From positions 2,356,001 to 2,420,000 of the forward strand of contig NZ_CP009755.1 in assembly GCF_000772085.1 (NCBI RefSeq): DNA of 64,000 nucleotides. The letters run 5' to 3'. Under the pieces are notes generated by a model, which was not told the origin of the DNA, did no database searches, and worked only from the letters and a program-made list of their open reading frames with translations. Each line of letters starts with the position of its first letter. The stretch's first letter is position 1. Both the position numbers and the translations under genes were made by a program. Source of the DNA: Curtobacterium sp. MR_MD2014 (lineage in GTDB: Bacteria > Actinomycetota > Actinomycetes > Actinomycetales > Microbacteriaceae). Positions 25,133 through 33,909 of the stretch are shown piece by piece.

Positions 25133-25516
25133 TTACGCGAGCTCGATCGTGGCGCCGGCGGCCTCGAGGGCCTCCTTCGCCTTGTCGGCCGTCTCCTTGT
25201 TGACACCCTCGAGGATCTTGGCGTCGGCGGTCTCGACGAGCGCCTTGGCCTCGCCCAGGCCGAGCGACGTGAGGCCACGGACCTCCTTGATGACCTGGAT
25301 CTTCTTGTCACCGGCCGACTTGAGCACGACGTCGAACTCGGTCTTCTCCTCGACCTCCTCGGCGGGGGCAGCAGCGCCACCGGCCGCGGCGACCGCGACG
25401 GGGGCAGCAGCGGTGACCTCGAAGACCTCCTCGAACTTCTTCACGAAGTCCGAGAGCTCGATGAGCGTGAGCTCCTTGAAGGCCTCGATGAGCTCGTCCT
25501 GCGAAAGCTTCGCCAT
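25133..25516 (-). CDS. rplL: 50S ribosomal protein L7/L12
   Basis: A 127-residue protein of normal length. An N-terminal dimerisation part ([20 protein letters not shown]) leads to an Ala-rich hinge ([16 protein letters not shown]) and the globular C-terminal domain, with [20 protein letters not shown] and the factor-binding helix [10 protein letters not shown]. It forms the flexible stalk that recruits translation factors. It lies 51 bases after rplJ in the same transcript and is followed by a strong hairpin. A ribosome site, GGAGAAAATC, lies just before the ATG. Confidence 0.99.
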   Translation of the reverse strand: MAKLSQDELIEAFKELTLIELSDFVKKFEEVFEVTAAAPVAVAAAGGAAAPAEEVEEKTEFDVVLKSAGDKKIQVIKEVRGLTSLGLGEAKALVETADAKILEGVNKETADKAKEALEAAGATIELA

Positions 25517-25567
25517 GATTTTCTCCTACTACTAGCTAGTACGTGTGGTTGATGAACGCGTGCCTGG

Positions 25568-26083
25568 TCAGGCCGCGGACTCCTGCTTCTCGCGGAGGGC
25601 GTCCACGGTGCGGACGGCCTGCGAGAGGGGTGCCTGGAACAGGTACGCAGCACCGAACAGCGAGGCCTTGAAGGCGCCGGCGAGCTTGCCGAGCAGCACT
25701 TCGCGGGACTCGAGGTCAGCGAGCTTGTCCACCTCGGTCGCGGTGAGCGGGTTACCGTCGAAGTAACCGCCCTTGACCACGAGCTGAGGGTTCGCCTTGG
25801 CGAATGCACGCAGCGACTTCGCGACGGCGACGGTGTCACCGTGGACGAAGGCGAGAGCGGACGGACCGGCGAGCTCGTCGTCGAACGAGGTGATGCCGGA
25901 GTTGTTCGCCGCGATCTTGGTCAGCGTGTTCTTCACCACGGCGTACGTGGCGTGCTCACGGATCGAGTTGCGGAGCTCCTTGAGCTGCGCCACCGTGAGA
26001 CCGCGGTACTCGGTGAGCAGAACGGCGTTCGAGCTCTGGAATGCTTCCGTGAGCTCGGCGACCGCAGCTTCCTTGTTCGCCAT
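25568..26083 (-). CDS. rplJ: 50S ribosomal protein L10
   Basis: A 171-residue protein of normal length, beginning [16 protein letters not shown] with the rRNA-binding domain ([32 protein letters not shown]) and a C-terminal helix that carries L7/L12 dimers. An AAGGAGAACC ribosome site precedes the ATG. L10 is the classic autogenous repressor of its own operon; the upstream leader contains a terminator-like hairpin consistent with attenuation. It is separated by about 15 kb from rplK-rplA. Confidence 0.99.
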   Translation of the reverse strand: MANKEAAVAELTEAFQSSNAVLLTEYRGLTVAQLKELRNSIREHATYAVVKNTLTKIAANNSGITSFDDELAGPSALAFVHGDTVAVAKSLRAFAKANPQLVVKGGYFDGNPLTATEVDKLADLESREVLLGKLAGAFKASLFGAAYLFQAPLSQAVRTVDALREKQESAA

Positions 26084-26128
26084 GGTTCTCCTTGGGGTTC
26101 TTGCCGGCTAGCCCCTGGTCACCACACG

Positions 26129-26158
26129 AAAAAAGCTCCGGCGCAGAGGCTCGGAGCT
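26129..26158 (-). promoter_or_regulatory. rplJ leader hairpin with U-run (attenuator, L10-leader type)
   Basis: On the minus strand, AGCTCCG and CGGAGCT form a stem followed by six T residues, an intrinsic terminator that ends only about 45 bases before the rplJ start and after its promoter. A second hairpin, CTGTGCG/CGCACAG, lies upstream at about 26229-26246. The arrangement fits an L10-binding attenuator; which signal resolves it here is inference. Confidence 0.75.
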
Positions 26159-26272
26159 GCTCCCCCGCGAACGGGAGGAGTGGATCTGAACACCTGCGCT
26201 GGCTGCCCCACGAGTGAGGACCTTCGGTCTGTGCGCGAGCGCACAGACGACCGGCGGTCTTTGGCTTCGACG

Positions 26273-26301
26273 AAGGTACCACAGGATCCGACGGTGACCA
26301 A
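26273..26301 (-). promoter_or_regulatory. Predicted promoter of rplJ-rplL
   Basis: On the minus strand, TTGGTC (-35; plus-strand 26296-26301) and TACCTT (-10; 26273-26278) are separated by 17 bases. It lies upstream of the leader hairpins and downstream of the histidine kinase gene. Confidence 0.6.
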
Positions 26302-26349
26302 GCGCCGGACGGGAGGCGCGGGGCGGCGCCGCCACGTTCCTCCAGACCG

Positions 26350-27798
26350 TCAGGCGGTCGGCGTCACCGTGCCGGACGCGACCGCCGGCCGCGTGGCCGG
26401 CAGGTGCACCGTGAACACCGTGTCGCCGGGTCGGCTCGTGACCGCCACGCTGCCGCCGTGCGCCTGCACGACCGCGTCGACGATGGCCAGGCCGAGGCCC
26501 GTCGACCCGGCGCTCCGCGACCGTGAGCTGTCGGCCCGGGCGAACCGTTCGAACAGCTTCGGCAGGAACTCCGGGTCGATGCCCTGCCCGTCGTCGCGCA
26601 CGGTCAGGTCGACGCCGTCGGCGCCGGGTGCGAGTCCGACCGTGATGCGGGTGCCCTCCGGGGTGTGCGTCCGGGCGTTCGTGACGAGGTTGACGACCAC
26701 CTGGTGGAGCCGGGCGGCGTCACCGGGCACGACCACGGGTTCGTCCGGCACGTCCACCGCGATGACGTGGTCCGGCGACGCGGCGTGGGCGTCGTTCACC
26801 GCGTCGAGCACCAGACCGGTCAGGTCGACGTCGGCGAACTGGACCTCGCGGCCCTCGTCGAGGCGGGCGAGCAGGAGCAGGTCCTCGACCATGCTCGTCA
26901 TGCGCTCCGACTCCGACTCGATCCGGCTCATGGCGTACACGACGTCCGGCGGCAGGTCGGCGCCCATCCGTCGGGTCAGCTCGGCGTACCCGCGGACCGA
27001 CGCGAGCGGGGTGCGGAGCTCGTGCGACGCGTCGGCGACGAACTGCCGGACCTTCTGCTCCGAGCGCTCCCGGGCCTGCATGGCGCCCGCGATGTGTCCG
27101 AGCATGCGGTTGAAGGCGGTCCCGACCCGGCCGACCTCCGTCCGTGGGTCGGTGTCGGGGACGCGGACGCCGTCGAGTGCGTCGCTCCGTTCGAGCGGCA
27201 TCCGGGCGACGGACGACGCAGTCTCGGCCACGCGCTCGAGCGGGCGGAGCGAGCGGCGCACCACGACCGCGGCGACCCCGGTCGCTGCGAGCAGGGCGAG
27301 GGCGGTGACCACGAGCACCACGCCGAAGAGCTTCCAGACGCTCTCGTACACGGGCGCCATCGGCAGGCCGACGACGAGGACCGCGGACCCGAGCGACACC
27401 GCGGTGACCCGGTAGCGGCCGAGGTCGGTGCCCAGGTCGACGGTCTGGGCCGAGCCGTCGACGGTGACGTCCCCGAGCGGCCGCACGGCGGAGGACGCCA
27501 GCCGGTCGACGTCGCCGGCGTTGTCGAGCACGCTGCCGACGACGGCGTTGCCGTTCAGGAAGTAGGCCGTCAACGTGCCGGCCGACTGCCCGCTCGGTCG
27601 ACCGATCTCGAGCCCGGGGCCGCCCGGTCCCTGCTGCTCGACCGACCGCTGGGCGCGCGTCGTCGCGAACGAGAGCTGCTCGTCGATCGCCGCACGCTGG
27701 ATCGAGAACAGCGCGATGATGCTGCCCGCCCCGATCACCGTGCTGAGCGCGACGACGATCGCGACGATGCTCAGGACGAGTCGTCGTCGGAGCGTCAC
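26350..27798 (-). CDS. HAMP-type sensor histidine kinase
   Basis: A 482-residue membrane kinase from the GTG at 27798, whose GTGA overlaps the response-regulator stop. A first membrane helix (RLVLSIVAIVVALSTVIGAG) is followed by a sensor loop of about 130 residues and a second helix near residues 160-180 (VVLVVTALALLAATGVAAVV). Then come a HAMP linker, a HisKA domain with the phosphorylated His in SHELRTPLASVRGY, and a HATPase domain (LVTNARTHTPEGTRI, VRDDGQGIDPE, STGLGLAIVDAVVQAHGG). The signal is unknown. It works with the OmpR-type regulator encoded just upstream; translational coupling keeps their ratio fixed. Confidence 0.95.
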   Translation of the reverse strand: MTLRRRLVLSIVAIVVALSTVIGAGSIIALFSIQRAAIDEQLSFATTRAQRSVEQQGPGGPGLEIGRPSGQSAGTLTAYFLNGNAVVGSVLDNAGDVDRLASSAVRPLGDVTVDGSAQTVDLGTDLGRYRVTAVSLGSAVLVVGLPMAPVYESVWKLFGVVLVVTALALLAATGVAAVVVRRSLRPLERVAETASSVARMPLERSDALDGVRVPDTDPRTEVGRVGTAFNRMLGHIAGAMQARERSEQKVRQFVADASHELRTPLASVRGYAELTRRMGADLPPDVVYAMSRIESESERMTSMVEDLLLLARLDEGREVQFADVDLTGLVLDAVNDAHAASPDHVIAVDVPDEPVVVPGDAARLHQVVVNLVTNARTHTPEGTRITVGLAPGADGVDLTVRDDGQGIDPEFLPKLFERFARADSSRSRSAGSTGLGLAIVDAVVQAHGGSVAVTSRPGDTVFTVHLPATRPAVASGTVTPTA

Positions 27799-28535
27799 GA
27801 GGTCGGCTTGATGACGTACCCGACGCCGCGCACCGTGTGGATCATCGGGGTCTCGCCGGCGTCGATCTTCTTGCGCAGGTAGGAGATGTAGATCTCCACG
27901 ACGGAGCTCTTGCCGCCGAAGTCGTACGACCACACCCGGTCCAGGATCTGCGCCTTGGAGAGCACCCGCCGAGGGTTGCGCATGAGGAAGCGGAGCAGCT
28001 CGAACTCGGTCGCCGTGAGCTCGATGGAGCGACCGGCGCGGGACACCTCGTACGACTCCTCGTCGAGCACCAGGTCGCCGACGACGATGCGGGAGTCACC
28101 GGCCTCGGACACCGAGATCTGCGAGCGACGGATGAGCCCACGGAGGCGCGCCACGACCTCCTCGAGGGAGAACGGCTTGGTCACGTAGTCGTCGCCGCCG
28201 GCAGTCAACCCGGTGACCCGGTCCTCGACGGAGTCCTTCGCGGTGAGGAACAGCACCGGGGTGTCGTCGTTGTTCTGCCGGAGCCGACCGAGCACCTGCA
28301 ACCCGTCGAGGTCGGGCATCATCACGTCGAGCACCATCGCGTCGGGCTGCCACTCACGGGCGGTGGCGAGGGCCTGCTGACCGCCGTTCGCGCTCCTGAC
28401 GTCCCAGCCCTCGTAGCGCAGCGCCATCGACAGCAGGTCGGTGAGGCTGGCCTCGTCGTCCACGACGAGGATGCGCAACGGCGTGCCGTCGGCGCGGGTG
28501 AGGCGGGGGGCTGCTGCGGGCTGGGAGATCGTCAC
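27795..28535 (-). CDS. OmpR-family response regulator
   Basis: A 246-residue protein from GTG 28535 (MTISQPAAAPRL); upstream in-frame sequence lacks a plausible start. The receiver domain has ILVVDDEASL, the phospho-acceptor Asp in MVLDVMMPDLDG, LFLTAKD and the VTKPFSLEE lysine. The C-terminal winged helix has ELTATEFELLRFLMRN, VLSKAQILDRVW and VEIYISYLRKKID, typical of the OmpR/PhoB class. It overlaps the kinase gene by 4 bases and is divergent from the acyl-CoA dehydrogenase-like gene, 137 bases away, which is a possible target. Confidence 0.95.
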   Translation of the reverse strand: MTISQPAAAPRLTRADGTPLRILVVDDEASLTDLLSMALRYEGWDVRSANGGQQALATAREWQPDAMVLDVMMPDLDGLQVLGRLRQNNDDTPVLFLTAKDSVEDRVTGLTAGGDDYVTKPFSLEEVVARLRGLIRRSQISVSEAGDSRIVVGDLVLDEESYEVSRAGRSIELTATEFELLRFLMRNPRRVLSKAQILDRVWSYDFGGKSSVVEIYISYLRKKIDAGETPMIHTVRGVGYVIKPTS

Positions 28536-28672
28536 GTCATCGAGGATCGGTGTGGTTCCTATGAGCCGTCTGTGGCCCAGCCCTCCTCGTCCTGTGGATC
28601 GTCCGACCGGTCCCGAGGCTCGTCGACGCTTCCCGAGCAGCCGCCCGGGCGGTCGCCCGTAGCGTCGGCACC

Positions 28673-29713
28673 ATGCTGCGATCCCCGGCCTGGCCCCCGT
28701 CCGTGACGGACGTCGACACCGCGGACGTCGAGGCGGCGGCCGGGAGGACCGGCTCGTCTCCGCAGGACCGGCTCGCCTTCGCACGGTGGCTGGCCGACAC
28801 CGCTCCGCCCCTGTCCGCAGGATCCGCCGGCGGCGCGTTCGCCGCCCTCGCCGCGGCCGCCGCCGCCGACGTCGCGCTCGCCCGCACCGTCGAACCGCAC
28901 CTCGACGCGCTCGGCATCCTCGCCCAGGCCGGTTCGGCCGCCCCGGAGGGCTCGACCTGGGGCGTCTTCGCGGCCGAGGCGCCGGGGACGACGCTCACCG
29001 CGACCCCTGACCCCGCCGCCGGTCCCGACGCCGTCCGACTCGACGGGACGAAGCCCTGGTGCTCGCTCGCGTCGACGCTCTCGCACGCGCTCGTCACCGC
29101 GCACGTCGGTGACGACCGGCAGCTGTTCGCGGTCGACCTGCGACAGGACGGTGTCACGGCGCACGACGAGGCCTGGGTCGCGCGCGGGATGCCCGACGTC
29201 CCGAGCGGCCCGGTCGACTGCACCGGCGTCCGGGCGACCGCGGTCGGCGCACCCGGCTGGTACCTCACCCGCCCGGGCTTCGCCTGGGGCGGCATCGGCG
29301 TCGCGGCCTGCTGGTGGGGCGGAGCCGTCGGGCTCGCCCGGCTGCTGCGGTCCGCGGCGGCGGCCCGACCCGACGCCGAACTGCTCCGGGCAGCGCTCGG
29401 CGCGACGGTCCTCGACCTCGCCGATGCCGAGGACGCCCTGGCGACCGCCGCCGCCCGGATCGACGCGGCCGGGTCGGACGACGACACCGACTGGTCGCTC
29501 GTGGCGCAGGTCACGCGGTCGCGGGTCCGTCGCGCGGTCGACGCCGTGTCGCAGCGCGTCGTCGCGACGCTCGGCCCCGCCCCGCTGACGAGCGACCCCG
29601 CGGTCGCCGCACGGGTCGCCGACCTCGGGCTCTACGTGCTGCAGGACCACGGGGAGCGCGACCTCGCCCGGGTCGGACGCATCGTCACCGAACGCGGCGG
29701 TGTCGCGTGGTGA
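28673..29713 (+). CDS. Acyl-CoA dehydrogenase-like protein
   Basis: A 346-residue protein. The layout (helical N-terminus with LAFARWLADTAPPL, a middle beta region with APGTTLTATPDPAAG and KPWCSLASTLSHALVTAHV, then a helical C-terminal half ending LQDHGERDLARVGRIV) fits a short acyl-CoA dehydrogenase-fold flavoprotein. It is shorter than the usual 380-390 residues and I could not place the catalytic glutamate with confidence. The predicted role is oxidation or desaturation of a CoA- or carrier-bound substrate. TAGCGT lies 7 bases before the ATG (leaderless pattern). Its stop overlaps the GTG of the next gene, and it is the first of a coupled three-gene unit. Confidence 0.7.
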   Translation: MLRSPAWPPSVTDVDTADVEAAAGRTGSSPQDRLAFARWLADTAPPLSAGSAGGAFAALAAAAAADVALARTVEPHLDALGILAQAGSAAPEGSTWGVFAAEAPGTTLTATPDPAAGPDAVRLDGTKPWCSLASTLSHALVTAHVGDDRQLFAVDLRQDGVTAHDEAWVARGMPDVPSGPVDCTGVRATAVGAPGWYLTRPGFAWGGIGVAACWWGGAVGLARLLRSAAAARPDAELLRAALGATVLDLADAEDALATAAARIDAAGSDDDTDWSLVAQVTRSRVRRAVDAVSQRVVATLGPAPLTSDPAVAARVADLGLYVLQDHGERDLARVGRIVTERGGVAW

Positions 29714-31059
29714 GCTTCGACCACCGCGAACCCGGGACCGATCCCGCGGCGTGGACGGCGTTCCTCCGCTCGGTGCCCGCGGTGCCGGTCGACCTGCACG
29801 GTGTCGGCTCGGTGGTCGTCGTCGCGCCGCACCCCGACGACGAGACCCTCGGCGCCGGTGGCCTGATCGCGACGGCCGCGGACGCCGGCATCCCCGTCCA
29901 CGTGCTGCTCGTCACCCGCGGCGAGCGCTCGCACCCGGACTCCCCCACGGTGACACCCGCCGAGCTCGCGCCCCGTCGGGCCGCCGAGTTCCGGGCCGCG
30001 CTGCGGGTGCTGCACCCGACGGCCGGCGCGACCGAGCTCGACGTGCCCGACGGCGCGGTGCGGGAACACGTCGACGTGCTCCGCGCCGCACTCGAGCACC
30101 GTCTCGCCGGGGCGCCGCGTCCGACGCTCGTCGTCGCGCCCTGGCGCGGGGACGGACACCGCGACCACCGGATCGCCGGCGAGGTCGCGGAGCAGGTGGT
30201 CGACGCGACGCCGGGCACCGACCTGCTCGCGTACCCGGTGTGGGCCTGGCACTGGGACGACCCGGCTGCTCCGACCGCACCCTGGGACCGGGCCCGCACG
30301 CTCACCCTCGACGCGGACGTCCGTGACCGGAAGGCCCGGGCGCTGGCCGCCTACCCGTCGCAGACGCTGCCGTTGTCGGCAGCACCCGGGGACGAGGCGA
30401 TCGTCGACGACCGTCACGCGGCGCACCACCTGCGGGTCGAGGAGTGGCTGTTCGCGCCGGTGCGGTCGCGCTCCGGGGACTCCTTCGACGCGCACTACGC
30501 GCGGAAGCCCGAGGGGTGGGACTTCGACGGCTCCTGGTACGAGCAACGGAAGCGCGCCGTCACCCTGGCCGCACTCCCCCGCCCCCGCTTCCGGTCGGCG
30601 CTCGAGCTCGGCTGCGCGACCGGCGTGCTCACCGCGGCCCTCACCGAGCGCGCGGACGCGGTCCTCGGCACGGACGTCGCTGCCGCCGCGATCGAGCGGG
30701 CGGAGCGACGGGCACCGGGCGCCCGGTTCGAGACCGCCGCGTTCCCCGCCGAGTGGCCGGACGGCCGGTGGGACCTGGTGGTGCTCTCGGAGGTCGGCTA
30801 CTACCTGTCGCCGGACGACCTCGACCGCACCGTCGACCGGGTGCTCGAGACGCTCGACGACGACGGCGTGCTCGTCGCCTGCCACTGGCGCCACCCGGAC
30901 GACGACGCGGTGACCGACGGCGACACGGTGGACGCGCGGCTGGCCGCCCGCTGGCCGCGGCCCGCACTCGTCCGGCACGTCGAGGAGGACTTCGTGCTCA
31001 GTGTGCTGCCGGGACCCGCCGTCGCCTCGGTCGCCCGGGCCGAGGGGCTCGTCCGGTGA
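29710..31059 (+). CDS. PIG-L deacetylase fused to SAM-dependent methyltransferase
   Basis: A 449-residue two-domain protein. Residues about 35-240 are a PIG-L/LmbE zinc deacetylase: APHPDDETLGAGGLIA (metal-binding HPDDE) and the second metal site GDGHRDHRIAGE. From about residue 255, starting FDAHYARKPEGWDFDGSWYE, is a class I methyltransferase with SAM loop ALELGCATGVLTAAL and acidic GTDVA. It would remove an N-acetyl group from a sugar-containing substrate and methylate it or a neighbour; the order and substrate are unknown. The GTG start at 29710 overlaps the preceding stop as GTGA (a GTG at 29707 is also possible), and its own stop overlaps the next start the same way. Confidence 0.88.
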   Translation: MSFDHREPGTDPAAWTAFLRSVPAVPVDLHGVGSVVVVAPHPDDETLGAGGLIATAADAGIPVHVLLVTRGERSHPDSPTVTPAELAPRRAAEFRAALRVLHPTAGATELDVPDGAVREHVDVLRAALEHRLAGAPRPTLVVAPWRGDGHRDHRIAGEVAEQVVDATPGTDLLAYPVWAWHWDDPAAPTAPWDRARTLTLDADVRDRKARALAAYPSQTLPLSAAPGDEAIVDDRHAAHHLRVEEWLFAPVRSRSGDSFDAHYARKPEGWDFDGSWYEQRKRAVTLAALPRPRFRSALELGCATGVLTAALTERADAVLGTDVAAAAIERAERRAPGARFETAAFPAEWPDGRWDLVVLSEVGYYLSPDDLDRTVDRVLETLDDDGVLVACHWRHPDDDAVTDGDTVDARLAARWPRPALVRHVEEDFVLSVLPGPAVASVARAEGLVR

Positions 31060-31787
31060 GCGCCACCCGCATCGACGTCGTCGTCCCGGTGCACGACGAG
31101 GAGACCTCCGTCCGCGCCGCCCTCGACGCACTGGCGACCGCCGTCACGTCACTCCACGACGCGCACCCGTCGACCCGGGCCGCCGTGACGCTCGTCCTCG
31201 ACGGCTGCACGGACGGTACGGCCGGCATCGTCGGGACGGCGCGGCAGGCGGACCCCGTGTGGCGGACGGGTCGCCTGTACGTCAGGACCTCGTCGCGCGT
31301 CGGCGTGGGTCGCGCGCGGGCACTCGGCACCGCGCACGCGAGGACCCTCGCCCGGGCGACCCCGCCCGGCCGGCACTGGTTCGCGCACACCGACGCCGAC
31401 TCGCGCGTCCACCCGGACTGGCTCGTGCAGCAGGTGGACGCCCTGCTCGCCGGAGCGCACCTGCTCGTCGGCGCGGTCGTCCCCGACCCGGACGACCTCG
31501 ACCCCGCGGTGCTCGACCGCTGGCGGGCGGCACACCCGCCCGGGGCGACCCTCGGGCACGTGCACGGCGCGAACCTCGGCGTGCGGGCGGACGCCGACAC
31601 CGCGTTGGGCGGCTTCGACCCCGTGCCCGAGCACGAGGACGTCCGACTGGTGGACCGGGCACGGGCACTCGGGCTCGACGTCCGGGCGACGACCGAGCTC
31701 CCGGTGGTCACGAGCGGACGCTTCGCCGGCCGGACCCCCGGTGGGTACGCGGAGCACCTCCGTCGCACCTACGGCGACGCCGGCTGA
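31056..31787 (+). CDS. Family 2 glycosyltransferase
   Basis: A 243-residue GT-A fold protein from the GTG at 31056, overlapping the preceding TGA by 4 bases. It has DVVVPVHDEE, TLVLDGCTDGT, the DXD-like site FAHTDADSRVHPDWL, VHGANLGVRADA and the acceptor-side motif PEHEDVRLVDRA. No membrane segment is seen, so it is cytosolic or peripheral. It probably transfers a sugar to the substrate that the deacetylase/methyltransferase modifies. A palindrome that could end transcription follows at 31824. Confidence 0.88.
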   Translation: MSATRIDVVVPVHDEETSVRAALDALATAVTSLHDAHPSTRAAVTLVLDGCTDGTAGIVGTARQADPVWRTGRLYVRTSSRVGVGRARALGTAHARTLARATPPGRHWFAHTDADSRVHPDWLVQQVDALLAGAHLLVGAVVPDPDDLDPAVLDRWRAAHPPGATLGHVHGANLGVRADADTALGGFDPVPEHEDVRLVDRARALGLDVRATTELPVVTSGRFAGRTPGGYAEHLRRTYGDAG

Positions 31788-31823
31788 CCCGCCCCTCCGG
31801 CCCCCGCCCGCCCCTTCCGCGGA

Positions 31824-31883
31824 ACGCAACGTCGGCGGCTGCCCGCACGGCGACACCGCTGCGAGCAGTCGCCGACGTTGCGT
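31824..31883. repeat. 60-bp palindrome, family B copy 1
   Basis: Ends ACGCAACGTCGGCG and CGCCGACGTTGCGT are perfect complements. It matches a second 60-bp copy at 45601-45660. It lies between convergent genes, so a bidirectional terminator role is possible. Confidence 0.88.
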
Positions 31884-31932
31884 CGTGCGGTGCGGGTCTG
31901 CGCGGACACTCCCGCGGAGCGGCCCGACGCGC

Positions 31933-32916
31933 TCAGGTGACGGGGTAGTCGCAGTACGCGAACCAGCGCGAGTCGGGCGACCACGGCGGCACGTTGACGG
32001 TCCCCTGGCCGCCGTCGAGCGCGACGAGGGTCTCGGGCACGACGGCGATCCGCGCGCCCCGGGCCAGGACCCCGGGCAGCAGCCGCAGCTCGACCCGGTG
32101 GTCGGCGGGGTGCCCCTGCACGCCGGGGCCGTACGACAGGTAGAGCATGTGCGCGCCGTCCGGGGACAGGTGCGGGAACCAGTTCACGCGGTCGTCGGCG
32201 GTGATCTGCACGGGACCGCCCACACCGGGGTCGTCCGCAGCGCCGTCGCCCGCAGCGCCGTCGGACTCGAGCCGGAGCGACGCGAGCTGCGCGGTGCCCG
32301 GTGTGAAGCGCTCGGTGTTGAACAGGACGGTGGCGCCGTCCGGCGTGATCGCGCACCCGTCGTCCGGGTGGGGGTCCCGCGTGAGGAAGGTCGTGTCGCC
32401 GGACGCTGCGTCGACGAGGGCGACGTCGGTCGTCCAGACCCCCTCCGGCGTGCGCTCCCCCACGATCGCCGCGAGGGTCGAACCGTCGGGCGCGATGCCG
32501 TGCAGGTAGTACTTCCGGACCACCGGCAGCACCGCGGCGGTGTCGGTGATGCGGACCGCCGACCCGCCCTCGGGCAACGGGACCCGGTACAGCTCGCCGT
32601 CGCGGGCGCTCACCACCACGGAGTCGCCGCCGGGGTCGAGCACGTGGTCGTTGTTGATCTCGTCGACGCCCGGCATCGGCACGCGGACGAGAGCGGTCTC
32701 GTCGAGCACCGTGTCGCTGCCCGTCGCCGGCGGGGTCAGGAGCCAGAGGTCCCCGTCCCCGTTCAGCACGAGCGTGCCGTCGTCGCGCACGTTCGGCGCC
32801 TCGGCGAGCACCCGGTCCGACGAGAACACGAGCCTCGACGTCCGGGTCTCGACGTCGTACACGTGCACCCGGCTGCTCTGCCCCGGCAGCAGCTGCCGTC
32901 CTCGCGCCCCCGTCAT
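31933..32916 (-). CDS. TolB/WD40-like beta-propeller protein
   Basis: A 327-residue protein from the ATG at 32916, chosen because CAGGAT lies 6 bases before it (leaderless pattern); two upstream ATGs lack a signal. There is no signal peptide. Repeating blade-like segments (DDGTLVLNGDGDLWLL, PGGDSVVVSARDGELYRV, APDGSTLAAIVGE, TPDGATVLFNTE, SPDGAHMLYLSY, SPDSRWFAYCD) mark a WD40/TolB-like propeller, similar to the oligogalacturonate-lyase-type propellers of carbohydrate metabolism. It may be an enzyme for an oligosaccharide or sugar acid; catalytic residues were not identified. It lies at the end of the sugar ABC operon, separated from the permeases by a family A palindrome. Confidence 0.75.
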   Translation of the reverse strand: MTGARGRQLLPGQSSRVHVYDVETRTSRLVFSSDRVLAEAPNVRDDGTLVLNGDGDLWLLTPPATGSDTVLDETALVRVPMPGVDEINNDHVLDPGGDSVVVSARDGELYRVPLPEGGSAVRITDTAAVLPVVRKYYLHGIAPDGSTLAAIVGERTPEGVWTTDVALVDAASGDTTFLTRDPHPDDGCAITPDGATVLFNTERFTPGTAQLASLRLESDGAAGDGAADDPGVGGPVQITADDRVNWFPHLSPDGAHMLYLSYGPGVQGHPADHRVELRLLPGVLARGARIAVVPETLVALDGGQGTVNVPPWSPDSRWFAYCDYPVT

Positions 32917-32949
32917 CTGTCCATCCTGTCGCATCGGACCACGCACCGA

Positions 32950-33017
32950 CGAGACTCGGCCCGGCGGACAGTTCCACGGGCGAAGTCCCGCGAAACTGTC
33001 CGCCGAGCCGAGTCTCG
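32950..33017. repeat. 68-bp palindrome, family A copy 3
   Basis: Outer arms CGAGACTCGG and CCGAGTCTCG, inner arms GCGGACA and TGTCCGC. It lies between the second permease gene and the propeller gene, both minus strand, and may separate their transcription. Confidence 0.88.
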
Positions 33018-33069
33018 GGTAGGCCGGCCGGGCCCGCCAGCCGAGCCCGGCCGGGCCAGCCGGGAGCGC

Positions 33070-33909
33070 CTACTTCACCGCACCCGCGGTCAGACCGGCC
33101 ACGAACTGGCGCTGCACGATGAGGAACGCCACCACGACCGGGATCGAGACGACGAGCGACGCCGCCATGATCTGGTTCCAGTACACGTTCGTCTGCGTGG
33201 AGTACTGCTGCAGACCGTTCGCGAGCAGCTGCCCGTCGCCGTTCGTCATCACCGAGGCGAAGAGGACCTCGCCCCACGCGGTCATGAACGAGTAGATGCC
33301 GACCGCGACGAGACCGGGTCGCGCCGAGGGCAGGATGACCCGGAACAGCGCGCCCATCGGTCCGGAGCCGTCGACCATCGCGGCCTCGTCGAGCTCCCGC
33401 GGGATCGTCTCGAAGTACCCGGACAGCATCCAGATCGAGAACGGCAGCGTGAACGTCAGGTAGGTGATGATCAGGCCGAGCCACGACCCGACGAGCTGGA
33501 TGCCGAGCGCGTTGCCGAGGTTCGTGAAGATGAGGAACAGCGGCAGCAGGAACAGCACGCCCGGGAACATCTGGGTGGAGAGCACCGCCGTGGTGAAGGT
33601 GCTCTTGCCCTTGAAGTTCCAGCGCGAGACACCGTACGCGGCGAACGTGGCGATGATCAGCGAGAACAGCGTCGCGATCGTGCAGACCACGAGCGAGTTC
33701 ACGAAGTACTTCGCCAGCGGCACCGTCGACCACATGTCGATGAACGGCTGGAGGGTGATGTTGGTCGGGATCCACGTGAAGTTGTCCTGCACGTCGCCGA
33801 GCGGCTTCATCGCCGTGGTGATCATCACGTAGAGCGGGACGACCGTGAACAACGTCAACAGGACGATCGTGACGACCTTGAAGGACTTGGCGCCCATTGT
33901 TTCACGCAC
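33070..33909 (-). CDS. Sugar ABC transporter permease (MalG type)
   Basis: A 279-residue protein with six hydrophobic helices and the EAA loop ELDEAAMVDGSGPMGALFRV that docks on the ATPase. The C-terminal FVAGLTAGAVKG-like ending is typical of MalG-type permeases. It pairs with the MalF-type permease, whose gene overlaps it by 8 bases (33902-33909), to form the membrane channel of a carbohydrate importer. The substrate is not evident. Confidence 0.93.
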   Translation of the reverse strand: MRETMGAKSFKVVTIVLLTLFTVVPLYVMITTAMKPLGDVQDNFTWIPTNITLQPFIDMWSTVPLAKYFVNSLVVCTIATLFSLIIATFAAYGVSRWNFKGKSTFTTAVLSTQMFPGVLFLLPLFLIFTNLGNALGIQLVGSWLGLIITYLTFTLPFSIWMLSGYFETIPRELDEAAMVDGSGPMGALFRVILPSARPGLVAVGIYSFMTAWGEVLFASVMTNGDGQLLANGLQQYSTQTNVYWNQIMAASLVVSIPVVVAFLIVQRQFVAGLTAGAVK

